A DNA stretch of 64,000 nt from JAMXLO01 sp963749575 (GCA_963749575.1 CAVVNM010000015.1:62001-126000); one strand, 5' to 3'. Shown: positions 1-8,968, counted from the stretch's first letter. Notes: a model not told the origin generated them from the letters alone. A program made the numbers and translations.

Positions 1-84
1 GCCCTGTGCATCGACAAGACACGCCTGATGTCGCTCCGAGCCCCAGTCGATGCCTGCAAACCACGCAAAGTTCTCCTCGGTCAT
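1..84 (-). CDS. IS110-family transposase, N-terminal fragment (continues past window start)
   Basis: Reading leftward from the ATG at 82-84 gives 28 codons without a stop. They include the stretch WFAGIDWGSERHQACLVDAQ, the classical start of IS110-group transposases, which are DEDD RuvC-like recombinases. The first catalytic Asp is the D of GIDWG. The rest lies outside the window. It points away from the next IS110-family gene, so the two elements are head to head. A GGGGAG purine run lies a few bases upstream of the ATG. Identification is confident, but nothing can be said about completeness. Confidence 0.8.
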   Translation of the reverse strand, partial: MTEENFAWFAGIDWGSERHQACLVDAQG

Positions 85-310
85 GGCAATTCTCCCCACG
101 AATGCACGAGCCGCCACGATGCCTACCGTCCCTGTACCTGGCGCTCAAGGCGCGACTTCCTACTGGGCATCCATCGTGACCAACCCGCCGGGGCACATGT
201 CCCATCTTGGTGCTCAAGGGCACGAGGTGGACGGCTGGTTGCTCCCGACGGGTGGCCCGCCCGGACAGCGTAAGACCTCCGCCAACCAGGCGCCCTAACT
301 GGTACAGGGT
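85..310 (-). ncRNA. Candidate IS110 bridge-RNA region (5' non-coding end of left element)
   Basis: IS110-group elements carry a guide ('bridge') RNA in the non-coding stretch upstream of the transposase. This interval has no plausible gene. On the minus strand it shows two similar hairpins about 60 bases apart: GTGC-CCTTGA-GCAC at 210-223 and GCGC-CTTGA-GCGC at 141-153. The text after each is alike (CAAGATGGGAC and CAGGTACAGGGAC). Two related loops are what a bispecific guide RNA would show. The outer boundary (about 310) is a guess, because the element end was not identified. Confidence 0.45.
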
Positions 311-381
311 GGACGGCCCCCGACGGCATCAATGTGCCACAGTAGGGGTCGTGAGAACCTACAGATAGGGAGCCGCCCGCG

Positions 382-1425
382 ATGAGCATTACCATGATTG
401 GCCTGGATACAGCCAAGTCAGTCTTTCAAGTACACGGCGTGAACGAGACCGGAAAGGTGGAGATCAAGCGCAAGCTGCGAAGGAGCGAGCTGATCCCGTT
501 CTTCGAGAAGCAGGAGGTCTGCACCGTCGTCATAGAGGCGTGCGGCGCAGCCCATCACTGGGCCCGGATCCTGCGCGGTCTCGGACACGAGGTGAAACTG
601 ATCGCACCTGAAGCAGTCAGACCCTTCGTGAAGAAGGGCAAGAAGAACGACCCAGCTGACGCGGCAGCACTTTGTACAGCTGCATCGCGGCCTGACATGA
701 TGTTCGTGCCGATCAAAAACATTGAGCAGCAGGGAATCCTTGCCGTGCATTCGGCGCGATCCCTATTGGTCAAGCAGCAGACGATGCTGGCAAATGCTAT
801 GCGCGGCCTGGCGACGGAATTTGGCCTGACCGTCCCGAGGGGCATTGGCCGGCTCGACGAACTTCTGAAGCTAGTTGATGCGGACAAGACCTTCCCGGAG
901 AAGGCGCGCCAGGTGTTTATGGGGCTATTCGTTCAATGCCGCGCGCTGGCCGAAAGCATTGGAGCACTCGAAGCTGCGATCGTCGCTCACGCCCGGCAAG
1001 ATGAAACCGCACGCCGCCTACAAACGATCCCTGGCGTTGGTCCGATCACCGCGTCGCTGATCGCAACGACCGTCGGCGACATCAGTCTGTTCAAAAGCGC
1101 ACGGCACTTCGCAGCTTGGCTGGGACTGGTGCCACGACAGTATTCCACCGGTGGGAAGACCCGCCTTGGTCGGATTACCAAAGCAGGCAACCGGGAGATA
1201 CGCAAGTTGCTGGTCCTCGGTGCCACTTCGATGGTTTACCGAGCCCCCCAGTGGAATAGCGCCCTCGGAGGATGGATCAGAAAGCTTCTTGAGCGCCGCC
1301 CTGTCAGGCTGGTAACGGTTGCCTTGGCAAACAAGATGGCGCGTATGGCATGGGCGTTGATGACGCGTAAAGAGGTCTACCGGGCGAAAGGGCGTGTGGC
1401 GGCCGCAACAGAAGCCGCGGTGTGA
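382..1425 (+). CDS. IS110-family (IS1111-like) transposase
   Basis: 347 residues, a full-length DEDD transposase. The N-terminal RuvC-like domain starts with GLDTAKSVFQVHG, followed by an acidic site in VVIEACGAAHHWAR and the KKNDPADAAAL motif around residue 90. The C-terminal half has the Transposase_20 helix-hairpin region LQTIPGVGPITASLIA and the serine-domain-type stretch LGLVPRQYSTGGKTRLG. It catalyses RNA-guided excision and insertion through a circular intermediate in this family. The ATG at 382 is preceded by a GGGAG purine run. It is divergent from the partial transposase at 1-84 and may have inserted beside it. Confidence 0.9.
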   Translation: MSITMIGLDTAKSVFQVHGVNETGKVEIKRKLRRSELIPFFEKQEVCTVVIEACGAAHHWARILRGLGHEVKLIAPEAVRPFVKKGKKNDPADAAALCTAASRPDMMFVPIKNIEQQGILAVHSARSLLVKQQTMLANAMRGLATEFGLTVPRGIGRLDELLKLVDADKTFPEKARQVFMGLFVQCRALAESIGALEAAIVAHARQDETARRLQTIPGVGPITASLIATTVGDISLFKSARHFAAWLGLVPRQYSTGGKTRLGRITKAGNREIRKLLVLGATSMVYRAPQWNSALGGWIRKLLERRPVRLVTVALANKMARMAWALMTRKEVYRAKGRVAAATEAAV

Positions 1426-1650
1426 CGTTCTGGCGCTGGGCGGTGGGCGCCGGGCGTAAGCTCGGCTGATCCGGCAGGAAACGCTGAACCGCGTGATGGG
1501 AAAGGCTGTAGTCAAGTACAGTTCAGGCAATACCGGAAAAAAATATGTGCCTCGAGCACGCCTCGAAGATTGGTGCCTGACACGCATGCGAACCCCCATG
1601 ATGGCCAGCGGCAAGCGCCGCGTGACAGGCCGGACATAAGGGCGCAACTG
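1426..1650 (+). ncRNA. Candidate seek/bridge-RNA region in 3' non-coding end of IS1111-like element
   Basis: IS1111-type members carry their guide RNA downstream of the transposase gene rather than upstream. Directly after the stop there is a gene-free, structured stretch. It contains a perfect hairpin CTGTA-GTCAAG-TACAG (1506-1521), GC-rich self-complementary text at about 1440-1485, and a run of seven A at about 1539-1545. The right end of the element was not located, so the limit is approximate. The remainder up to 1794 shows no convincing gene. Confidence 0.35.
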
Positions 1651-1794
1651 ACCGGATCTTTCGCCTACGCCGATCAGCAACACCTACGGAACAACCAAGA
1701 TAGTTCGAAAACAGCAGACGTCGGGCAGAGCAACACAGAGAAGCACTGCCCCTCCATTGCACTCGTGACGCGTCACGAGATACGAGGTTCTCGG

Positions 1795-2139
1795 ATGCCA
1801 GGACCACTACCGCGCGGCGATCGCGCCACGACCCCTGCTGAACGAGCCGCAGCCTATAGGGCGCGGCGCAAAGCTACTATCGCGGCCGCGCCAACAAAGC
1901 CGCCGGTCGTTCTCCGATACCGCCGGCCTGCCGATCGGCGCACTCAACCGCAACGGTGGGCTGACGCGGTGCAAACATTGGCGGAGCTGTTGGACCGGTT
2001 CCAGCAGTGGCGGGACAACCTGCCCGCCAGCCTCGAAAACAGCACGACTGCAGAAGTCCTAGATGCCGTGCTGGAGTTGCGCGGTTACGTCGAAGAACTT
2101 GAAGCAGTCCAGTTGCCAAGGGGCTTCGGACGAGACTGA
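1795..2139 (+). CDS. Small IS-associated hypothetical protein
   Basis: 114 residues from the ATG at 1795; an in-frame extension back to 1570 has no typical coding look. The N-terminal third is basic (AERAAAYRARRKATIAAAP), then comes RYRRPADRRTQPQRWADAVQ, and a helical acidic C-terminus ends in LPRGFGRD. I recognise this kind of protein as a frequent neighbour of insertion sequences in Acetobacteraceae-type genomes. Its function is unknown. The helical charged character suggests a small DNA- or transposase-associated accessory protein, which is inference only. It ends two bases before the end of the ISAs1 remnant on the other strand. Confidence 0.5.
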   Translation: MPGPLPRGDRATTPAERAAAYRARRKATIAAAPTKPPVVLRYRRPADRRTQPQRWADAVQTLAELLDRFQQWRDNLPASLENSTTAEVLDAVLELRGYVEELEAVQLPRGFGRD

Positions 2140-2141
2140 CC

Positions 2142-2756
2142 TCACTCAGCCGTGGCGCCACAGCAGTGGTGGAAATAGGGCTTGCAGCTTCCGGGGCCGT
2201 CCACATAAGGTTTTTTTTGGCAATGCATGGCGTCGACAGTGACCACGGCGTCGCTCAAGCCAAGCGCGCCGAGCAGGGTCTGCACCGCGGGTATCTCGTT
2301 GGATTTATCATCACACTCCAGATGAGCCAGCACCAAATAGGTATCGACGACAAAGGCGGTGAGTATGTGCGCCGCGCGGCGGTCCAGGAAGTTGTCGAAG
2401 CTGTGCCGCAGGGTTTTTCCATCAATCGCCACGAAACGTTGGCCAGCAATACTGGCATTCAATGCGGCAGCATGGCGGCGAAACGCCGCTTCCACGGAGG
2501 CGGCGTCGAGTTGACGTATGATACCGCGGATCGTGGTGTAAGCTGGGGCTTTGCGCCATTTCAGGTCGAATGTCTTACGCAGACGCGTGAGGTGAACATC
2601 GATAAAACTATGGATGGTTCGGTAGGAATTAGCGCCCGAGACAATCGCTAGGATCGCAAACAGCATGACGTGAGGTAGCCGATACACCTTGCCTTCGGCG
2701 CGTCTTGGATCGTCGATCTCGGCCAGCATAGAGACAAACGCAGCGAACGGCGACAT
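2142..2756 (-). pseudogene. ISAs1-family transposase, C-terminally truncated
   Basis: From MSPFAAFVSMLAEIDDPRRA the protein matches ISAs1 (H-repeat) transposases: HVMLFAILAIVSGANSYRTI, the first catalytic Asp in FVAIDGKTLRHSFD, and TVDAMHCQKK. The family runs to roughly 370 residues. Here similarity stops right after MHCQKK, at a run of eight A in the coding strand, and is replaced by about 22 unrelated residues before a stop. The second half of the DDE domain is gone, so the copy should be dead. An in-frame ATG at 2792 gives a longer but less likely start. Confidence 0.85.
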
Positions 2757-2961
2757 GGCAACCCACCTGCGACTGTGAAGGTTGCTCGGCAAGGAGTCAT
2801 AGCGATCCGCGTCGGAGGAATCCCCAATTCAGCGATCCCAGGACGATTTGTCGGGAAGTGTTGCAATTCGGACTCACTGAACCTCAGTCCAACAAAGAAC
2901 AGAGCGTTGAACAGCCCTGGGTGGTAGCCTGCGTGTCGTTGACCCGATCTTTGCCCAGAAC

Positions 2962-4245
2962 ATGCTGACGGAGCGTGCACTGGACAGCTTGCCTGACGAG
3001 TACTCCCCGGCCGTCTCGGCTGAGGAAAACGCGGCGGGCGCGGATGACGGAGTATTCGCGACTGTGCCTCGGCGTCCAATCCTGGCACGCATCCTGAGGC
3101 CCTTTACTGCGCTGGCCCGACTGTGCGTGCGCGTCGCGCTGCGTGGCGTTCCTGCACGCGCCAGGGAAGACGTCGCACTCTCGCTGATTCACCTCCGGGC
3201 CGCAGTGCGGCACCTGATCGATCCAGCGCCTGGCCAAGCTCCTCGGCCGCCCGCGCCCGCGCCCACGCCCGCGGCACCAGCGAGCGTTCGGTCAGTCTCA
3301 CCGGTCCATCCCGATTTGTCGCTGATCATCCATCCGAGCCCCGGCGATGTCCTGTTTACCTGTGGCCTTGGGTGGAGCGATTTCGACTGGTCGCCGATTG
3401 CGGTGCTGAAAGCCCGGGGACAGCTTCGGATCGTCTGCATGGTCTACGACCTGATCCCGATCCTGTTCCCGAAATGGATTCCAGCCGGTCACGACGTCTA
3501 CCTGGCGCATTTCCTGAGCGTCATCGACACGGCAGACGAAGTACCCTGCATTTCGAAATGCACCGAGCGCGACCTCCGTGCATTCGCGGAATCCCAGGGG
3601 CGCGATCCGCCATCGACCCATGTGGTGCGCCTCGGTGCAGATTTGCCTGCACCGGCTGACCCTGACGGCATTGGCCCAGAACTTGTGCACCGGCTGTCAG
3701 GCGGGAGATTCGCGCTGGCGGTCGGCACATTCGAGGTCCGCAAGAATTACGGCCTGCTCATGGATGTGTGGGACCGCATGATGAGCGATCAGGAATTCGA
3801 TCTGATCCTGGTCATCGTTGGAATGCGAGGATGGGAAGCGGACGATGTGATCGCTCGAATGGAAGCCTCGCCACTTTATGGACAGCACATCTTCTGGCTT
3901 CGCAATCTCGGCGACGGTGCCGTGTCCTGGCTCTATGAGCACTGCCACCTGGCACTTTACCCAAGCCTCTACGAGGGTTGGGGCTTGCCGGTCGTCGAGG
4001 CGCTACAGCACCGGCGACCAGTGATCGCGTCGAACCGTGGTGCAGTGCCGGAAGCCGGGCTTGGCATTGCCCAGATCATCGATCCGGATGATCTGACGGC
4101 CTGGTGCGAAGCAATTTCCACCATCGCTCAGGCGCCTCGCGCGGGCAGTCCTCCGGTCACACCGCCCAGCTGGGATGAGACGGCCGCAACTATACGTTCG
4201 GTCCTCGTAGCCAGCTCAGCTGTGAGCAGGGAGATCGCGGAATGA
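2962..4245 (+). CDS. GT4-type glycosyltransferase (GT-B fold), N-terminus possibly lost
   Basis: 427 residues. The recognisable part starts near residue 120 (IIHPSPGDVLFTCGLGWSDF). The N-terminal Rossmann domain contains VYDLIPILFPKWIPAGHDV. The donor domain begins at FALAVGTFEVRKNYGLLMDV and has the E-x7-E type motif in YPSLYEGWGLPVVEAL, followed by RPVIASNRGAVPEAG. It would transfer an activated sugar onto a surface polysaccharide or glycan. The first 110 residues are low-complexity (Pro/Ala-rich linker) and no good ribosome site precedes the ATG. With a broken ISAs1 copy just upstream, the original start may be missing. The stop overlaps the next gene by ATGA. Confidence 0.85.
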   Translation: MLTERALDSLPDEYSPAVSAEENAAGADDGVFATVPRRPILARILRPFTALARLCVRVALRGVPARAREDVALSLIHLRAAVRHLIDPAPGQAPRPPAPAPTPAAPASVRSVSPVHPDLSLIIHPSPGDVLFTCGLGWSDFDWSPIAVLKARGQLRIVCMVYDLIPILFPKWIPAGHDVYLAHFLSVIDTADEVPCISKCTERDLRAFAESQGRDPPSTHVVRLGADLPAPADPDGIGPELVHRLSGGRFALAVGTFEVRKNYGLLMDVWDRMMSDQEFDLILVIVGMRGWEADDVIARMEASPLYGQHIFWLRNLGDGAVSWLYEHCHLALYPSLYEGWGLPVVEALQHRRPVIASNRGAVPEAGLGIAQIIDPDDLTAWCEAISTIAQAPRAGSPPVTPPSWDETAATIRSVLVASSAVSREIAE

Positions 4246-5462
4246 GCCGGGTCCTGCAAATCAGCACCTTCCCTACGGTGCAACCACGGCATGGAGGTCA
4301 GCGCCGCGCCTATAATATCGGGCGGATGCTGGAGCGTGCCGGACACCAAGTTTGCCACATCGCAGCCTATACATTCTCTGGGTATGGATGGCCACCAACC
4401 GGGCGGGCAATAGATCTGGACCGGTTCCCGACGCCGCCAATGCCGACCACCTGGCTTTACGATGGCGTGCGAGCGCTGGAGCACGACCCGGAGGCATTGG
4501 CCGCCTTCGCTGCCCTCTGCGATGAGGCGGCGCCAGATCTGATATTGGTGGAGGAAGTCTGGCTATGGCCGGTGATTCGGCGGCTGGCAATGGTTCATTC
4601 GGATCGTGTCCCGATCATATACAGCAGCTACAACATCGAGGCACCGCTGTTCCGCCGGTTGCTGATGAAGATGGGCCATGAAGCCGCGGACGCGTTGGCC
4701 GACGAGGTATCAGCGCTCGAAGCAGATCTTGCGGCGCGCGCGTGCGCCTGCACAGCGGTAACCGAAAGTGATGCCGGCGCATTGCGCGCATTTGGCGCGC
4801 GGAATGTCGTCGTTGCGCCGAACGGTGTTGAGCCCCGCAAGCGGATGCATCTTATTGGTGCGCTTCCCGAGGCACTCAGACCCGACCTAAGTTATGTTCT
4901 GTATGTCGCGAGTGCTCATCGGCCCAATGCCTCTGGCATTCCTGACTTATTGATGGCAATGCTCGAGGCACTTCGACCGCTCGAGCGGCTCGTCGTCGCA
5001 GGCGGCGTTTGCCATATTGTCGGCGAGTGGCTGCGCGCTGGCGGCCCGGCCCACCTTGCGCGCGAACGAATGGTAATGCTCGGCGAAGTTACTGATATGT
5101 GCCTCGACGGCCTGATCGCCAATGCAGCGGGCATCGTCTTGCCACTGCGTGAGGGCGGCGGATCCAACCTCAAGACGGCAGAGGCGCTTTACAGCGGACT
5201 GCCACTGGTGGCAACGACCGTCGCCATGCGCGGCTACGAGTTGTTCCGCAGTATGGACGGCATCATCATAGCGGACGATTCCTGTGCATTCGCCGCCGGA
5301 ATGCGCCAGGTGTTCTCAGGCCGGCTGACAAAGCGTGTGCCCGGAATCGGAATCGACTGCCTACTGTGGGAGAATACCCTATTGCCGATCGTCCGGTTGG
5401 TGGGTGAGACGGCATCAAAACGGGTCGAGACGGCCAATGCGGCAGCAATACCGGTGAAATAG
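4242..5462 (+). CDS. Glycosyltransferase, GT4-like
   Basis: 406 residues, translationally coupled to the preceding glycosyltransferase (ATGA overlap). Start region VLQISTFPTVQPRHGGQRRA is a typical nucleotide-sugar GT-B N-terminus with the HGGQRR acceptor loop. YSSYNIEAPLFRRLL lies in the middle. The C-terminal donor site shows VLPLREGGGSNLKTAEALYS and GLPLVATTVAMRGYE. Probable partner of its neighbour in building an exopolysaccharide or O-glycan; donor and acceptor cannot be read from sequence. Ends convergently against the membrane protein gene. Confidence 0.85.
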   Translation: MSRVLQISTFPTVQPRHGGQRRAYNIGRMLERAGHQVCHIAAYTFSGYGWPPTGRAIDLDRFPTPPMPTTWLYDGVRALEHDPEALAAFAALCDEAAPDLILVEEVWLWPVIRRLAMVHSDRVPIIYSSYNIEAPLFRRLLMKMGHEAADALADEVSALEADLAARACACTAVTESDAGALRAFGARNVVVAPNGVEPRKRMHLIGALPEALRPDLSYVLYVASAHRPNASGIPDLLMAMLEALRPLERLVVAGGVCHIVGEWLRAGGPAHLARERMVMLGEVTDMCLDGLIANAAGIVLPLREGGGSNLKTAEALYSGLPLVATTVAMRGYELFRSMDGIIIADDSCAFAAGMRQVFSGRLTKRVPGIGIDCLLWENTLLPIVRLVGETASKRVETANAAAIPVK

Positions 5463-5550
5463 CTGCGAAGACGCAGACCGTGATTGCGCCACGCCGCACA
5501 CCGGGGGCGTCGATCGCGATTAGCGCTCCGAATGACGCACGGAGCTCCAA

Positions 5551-7317
5551 TCAAGATGAGCGTCTCAGTTCGCAGATGCGAAAAGTCCTGTCAGCCACAT
5601 GAAGTGTCTCGCATCGGTCAGTCGCAGCCAAGCCGTAACTCGCCAATACGGCTGCTGCATGGTCGGGTAGGGATCCCAGATCCACTTCCTTTAATTGAAG
5701 GTTACGTGGCGCAGACACCAAGATCTGCTCAAGTTGGCGAGTGAGACTGGTAGGTCTGTTGGGGTCAAGATCGAACCCTCCGATAAGCCCCACATACCGC
5801 GCATCCGCGGGCAGGCTCGCGGCTATGAAAGAAAGAGGGGCGCTGGTGAGGAAAACAAGTGCTGGTCCGCCGAAGTCGAGCGGTTCTGGGTTGATTGACT
5901 GCCAGTAGGATCGCCAAGGCAGATGCCCCCAGTCCGGCACGCGCATTATGCACCATGATAGGATTACCAGCCCCCCGAGCATGCCAACTCGAAGAAGGTG
6001 CGGTCGGAGTGCCAACGCTAGGAACAGGATGACAGCGCCGCAGAGTATGTCGAGTGCGACCATGTAGCGGTGATAGCCGAATTCGGTCAGCCAAATAAGG
6101 TAACCGATACCGAAGGCGAAGCAGAGACCGGTGGCTTGGTCCGCCAACTGGCGAACGCGCCACAGCGGGCGCGTGCCAAGTCCAACCAGATAGAGGGACC
6201 CACCAAAGATGGCGCAGGCCCAGCGGGGGTCGACAAATGCCACCTCGGCCGATGGAGACCCAACCCCGGCAATGGGACTTCCACCGAGCAACCAATAAAT
6301 GGGATAGCGCCAAATATCCAGCACCGAGCTCGGAAGGAATCGCTCGTCGTGGTAGTTTGTAAAACTGTAGTCCGGCGAACGGAAATATTTATTGTAGAGC
6401 GGGAAGAACGGATTGCCGAACCGCCGCAGTAGATCGATATGCCACCACCCGCCGGCCAACATAAACGCCAGAGCTGCCGCGCCACCACAAACCGCCATCA
6501 GTTGGAGACGCTGTCGTACAGTCTCTGGGCCGGCCAATCCGAATCCGAAAGCCCCGATCAGGAAAATTCCGTTTGTCAGTTTGAGCGCAGCTGCCAGACC
6601 CAACAGTCCTCCCGCCAATAGGCCGGCGCTGGTGCGGCTGAGCCAGCGACTTCGGGTGAGCAACAGCGCGTAAGCTGCCAGCACCGGTATGGCTAAAACG
6701 AGATCAACAAATGTCGCGCCGGCTTCCGACAGAGACATCGGCGCCATGACACATAACGCAAAACCGAGGAGAGCAAGCGATGTTCCATTCCATCCTCCCA
6801 CCGGTCCGGCAATTGCCGCACAGATTCGGCCAGCCAGCATAAAAGCCAAGCTCTGCGCGGCAGCGAGCGTCACCGCGAATTCCTGAGGACCAAGATGACG
6901 CATCATCCAATACTGGACCTGCAGAAGATAAGGGTTAAGATAGCTTTGATAACCGGCAGGAGCGATACTCGACCAAAAGGTGCCGGCCGCCATAAGAAAT
7001 GGTATACCTATATGGTAATTTTGCTGATCCCAATTGAAATCTTGGCCCCGCGCGATGGCATACCATATTGTAACGATGAGTGAGACGGACACTATTATAG
7101 CGGCATGCAGAAAGCGGCGAACGCCATCTGGCTTCAACGGTATTCTCCCGCAGCAGGTAGATCGCCAGTTGGTAGCCTGAGGAATTGATGGAGGCAAGTT
7201 TGGGCGAGGTCTCTGCCGGGCGGCTGGTTTTCTGCAGGTGTTCGAAAGCCGCCGGTATGGCTCATGTTTGGAACCGTGCCCGACACCATGCATTGAGGAG
7301 GGGATTGCGGTAGACAT
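5551..7317 (-). CDS. Polytopic inner-membrane protein, probable GT-C-like glycosyltransferase or polymer-processing protein
   Basis: 588 residues with about ten hydrophobic spans from residue 68 onward (first HAAIIVSVSLIVTIWYAIA). Immediately after the first span is GQDFNWDQQNYHIGIPF, an acidic/aromatic external loop of the kind seen in GT-C and DUF2029-like membrane glycosyltransferases. A soluble C-terminal tail of about 100 residues follows (VGLIGGFDLDPN). The first 65 residues are polar and unlike the rest, so translation may really start later, for instance near the GTG codon before RRFLHAA. Its location between glycosyltransferase and methyltransferase genes suggests surface-glycan assembly. 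The specific reaction is unknown. Confidence 0.65.
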   Translation of the reverse strand: MSTAIPSSMHGVGHGSKHEPYRRLSNTCRKPAARQRPRPNLPPSIPQATNWRSTCCGRIPLKPDGVRRFLHAAIIVSVSLIVTIWYAIARGQDFNWDQQNYHIGIPFLMAAGTFWSSIAPAGYQSYLNPYLLQVQYWMMRHLGPQEFAVTLAAAQSLAFMLAGRICAAIAGPVGGWNGTSLALLGFALCVMAPMSLSEAGATFVDLVLAIPVLAAYALLLTRSRWLSRTSAGLLAGGLLGLAAALKLTNGIFLIGAFGFGLAGPETVRQRLQLMAVCGGAAALAFMLAGGWWHIDLLRRFGNPFFPLYNKYFRSPDYSFTNYHDERFLPSSVLDIWRYPIYWLLGGSPIAGVGSPSAEVAFVDPRWACAIFGGSLYLVGLGTRPLWRVRQLADQATGLCFAFGIGYLIWLTEFGYHRYMVALDILCGAVILFLALALRPHLLRVGMLGGLVILSWCIMRVPDWGHLPWRSYWQSINPEPLDFGGPALVFLTSAPLSFIAASLPADARYVGLIGGFDLDPNRPTSLTRQLEQILVSAPRNLQLKEVDLGSLPDHAAAVLASYGLAATDRCETLHVADRTFRICELRRSS

Positions 7318-7359
7318 TGTGGTTCAGGCATAGACCCTGAATTGGCGGGAGAAACAGCA

Positions 7360-8940
7360 TTGACGCGTGAAGAGCTTGAACTCCGTGTTGGTTCGGTGGG
7401 ACCCTGGTTCCACTCGATTGACCTGCCGTACGGTGTTGTCACACCCGGCCAAGGTTCCCAAGCCTACATCAAGGACACTTCAGACATCTATTTTTCCATG
7501 GGCATCGAAGGCAGATCGGTGCTTGATGTCGGCGCTTGGGATGGGGCCTTCAGTTTCGAGGCGGAACGACGCGGCGCCGCCGACATTCTGGCGGTCGATG
7601 ACCTGGCGTGGCGCCCTGCGACCTGGACCAGTGGCAAGGTTGGATTCGACCTCTGCCACGAAGCGCTGGCGTCGGCGGTTCGAAGTCGTCAGCTGGATCT
7701 GCCCCAGGTAACCTTGGAGAGCGTCGGGCAGTTCGATATCGTCCTCTACAATGACATAGTCTATCATGTGCTTGATCCGATCCGTGATCTGATCGAGATG
7801 TCGCGCATCGCCAGATACGTACTGACTGTCGAGACCTATATCGACAATCTCGACTATCCCCGACCGGTCATGAACTTCTTCCCCGGCGAGAAGATGCCCG
7901 CTGGCCTGCCGCAAAACGGCTGGGGCCCCAACTCGCTCCTTATGCACGCGCTGCTGGCAAAGCTAGGTTTCGAGACTGTCCTCGAATGGCCGACGCCTTT
8001 GCAGGGAACGTACCGAAGCATCTTCATCGGCTTCAAACCGCACCATCCATTCGAAGATTTCGTGCAGCGGAATCGCGACCGGGCCCGGCCGCGGTTTCCT
8101 GCGAAGGAGGCACCGGATCTGCCACAATCCCTGCCACGGCGTCTCAACGTCGGATGCGGTTACGACAAACGCCCAGGCTTCCTCAATGTGGACCTGCACG
8201 CCATCCACGAGCCCGACCTCGTGGCCGACGTCACGTCCATGCCGATGTTGCCGGGTGGGTATTTCCACGAGATCGTCGCGCAGGACATGCTGGAACATTT
8301 CGAGCGTGGCAAGACTGCTGGCGCACTCGCCGAATGGGCGAGGCTCCTCGCCCCCGAGGGAACGCTGTTCGTCCGCGTGCCGAGCCTGCTGCATCTCATG
8401 GAGATGCTTGCCGCACCGGCAAACCGTGATGCGGAAGCCGCGCGGAAGATCGTGCATCTCATGTACGGAACGCAGGCCTACACGGGTGACTACCATCTTG
8501 CCGGGTTCACCGCCACGATACTCGAGCAGTTTCTGGCCGACGCCGGTCTGCTCGTTTGCGAGGCGCAGATCCGTCACAGCTGGCTATTCGAGGTGACCGC
8601 GCGCAAGACCGATCGATTGACCCATCCGCTAGAGGTCATCCACAACATGTACTTCAAGGTCCTGGCAAGACCTGCCGATCCCGCCGCGCTGTCGTCCCTG
8701 GAGCCGTTGGTCGCGGGTGGTCGGCTGCCGGTAGCAGAACTCGAAGCAACGCTGGCCGGCAGCGAAGAAGCGCAGTTTGCGCAGCAGTATCCCTCCTATC
8801 TCCTGCCGTGGCGAAATCACCCGCCGCTGGCAAGGCCAAGCGTCGTGCCGGCGCAGGACGCAGCGCCAGCACCGGATGTCATCGGCTGGAGGCAGATCGG
8901 CCGGTATGTTGGGCGGCGCGTGCGCGCTTACCTCGCATAG
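7360..8940 (+). CDS. Tandem SAM-dependent methyltransferase fusion with DUF4214-like C-terminus
   Basis: About 526 residues. Domain 1 (residues 1-230) is CmoB/DUF1698-like, with motif I VLDVGAWDGAFSFEAERRGA and FDIVLYNDIVYHVLDPIRDL. Domain 2 (about 255-410) is a second class-I methyltransferase, with LNVGCGYDKRPGFLNVDLH and VAQDMLEHFERGK. A short domain near residue 425 (NMYFKVLARPADPAALSSLE) resembles DUF4214, often found in surface-glycan proteins. No ATG is suitable. TTG at 7360 has a GGGAG site 7-8 bases upstream and is preferred over TTG at 7342. Probably methylates sugars or glycan termini; inferred from neighbours. Confidence 0.75.
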   Translation: MTREELELRVGSVGPWFHSIDLPYGVVTPGQGSQAYIKDTSDIYFSMGIEGRSVLDVGAWDGAFSFEAERRGAADILAVDDLAWRPATWTSGKVGFDLCHEALASAVRSRQLDLPQVTLESVGQFDIVLYNDIVYHVLDPIRDLIEMSRIARYVLTVETYIDNLDYPRPVMNFFPGEKMPAGLPQNGWGPNSLLMHALLAKLGFETVLEWPTPLQGTYRSIFIGFKPHHPFEDFVQRNRDRARPRFPAKEAPDLPQSLPRRLNVGCGYDKRPGFLNVDLHAIHEPDLVADVTSMPMLPGGYFHEIVAQDMLEHFERGKTAGALAEWARLLAPEGTLFVRVPSLLHLMEMLAAPANRDAEAARKIVHLMYGTQAYTGDYHLAGFTATILEQFLADAGLLVCEAQIRHSWLFEVTARKTDRLTHPLEVIHNMYFKVLARPADPAALSSLEPLVAGGRLPVAELEATLAGSEEAQFAQQYPSYLLPWRNHPPLARPSVVPAQDAAPAPDVIGWRQIGRYVGRRVRAYLA

Positions 8941-8968
8941 CGTCCGCTGCTGACGTTACGGAGCGGGC

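Noticed and set aside
1570..1794. N-terminal extension of the small IS-associated protein
   Set aside because: Polar text without domain character; the ATG at 1795 starts the part I recognise.
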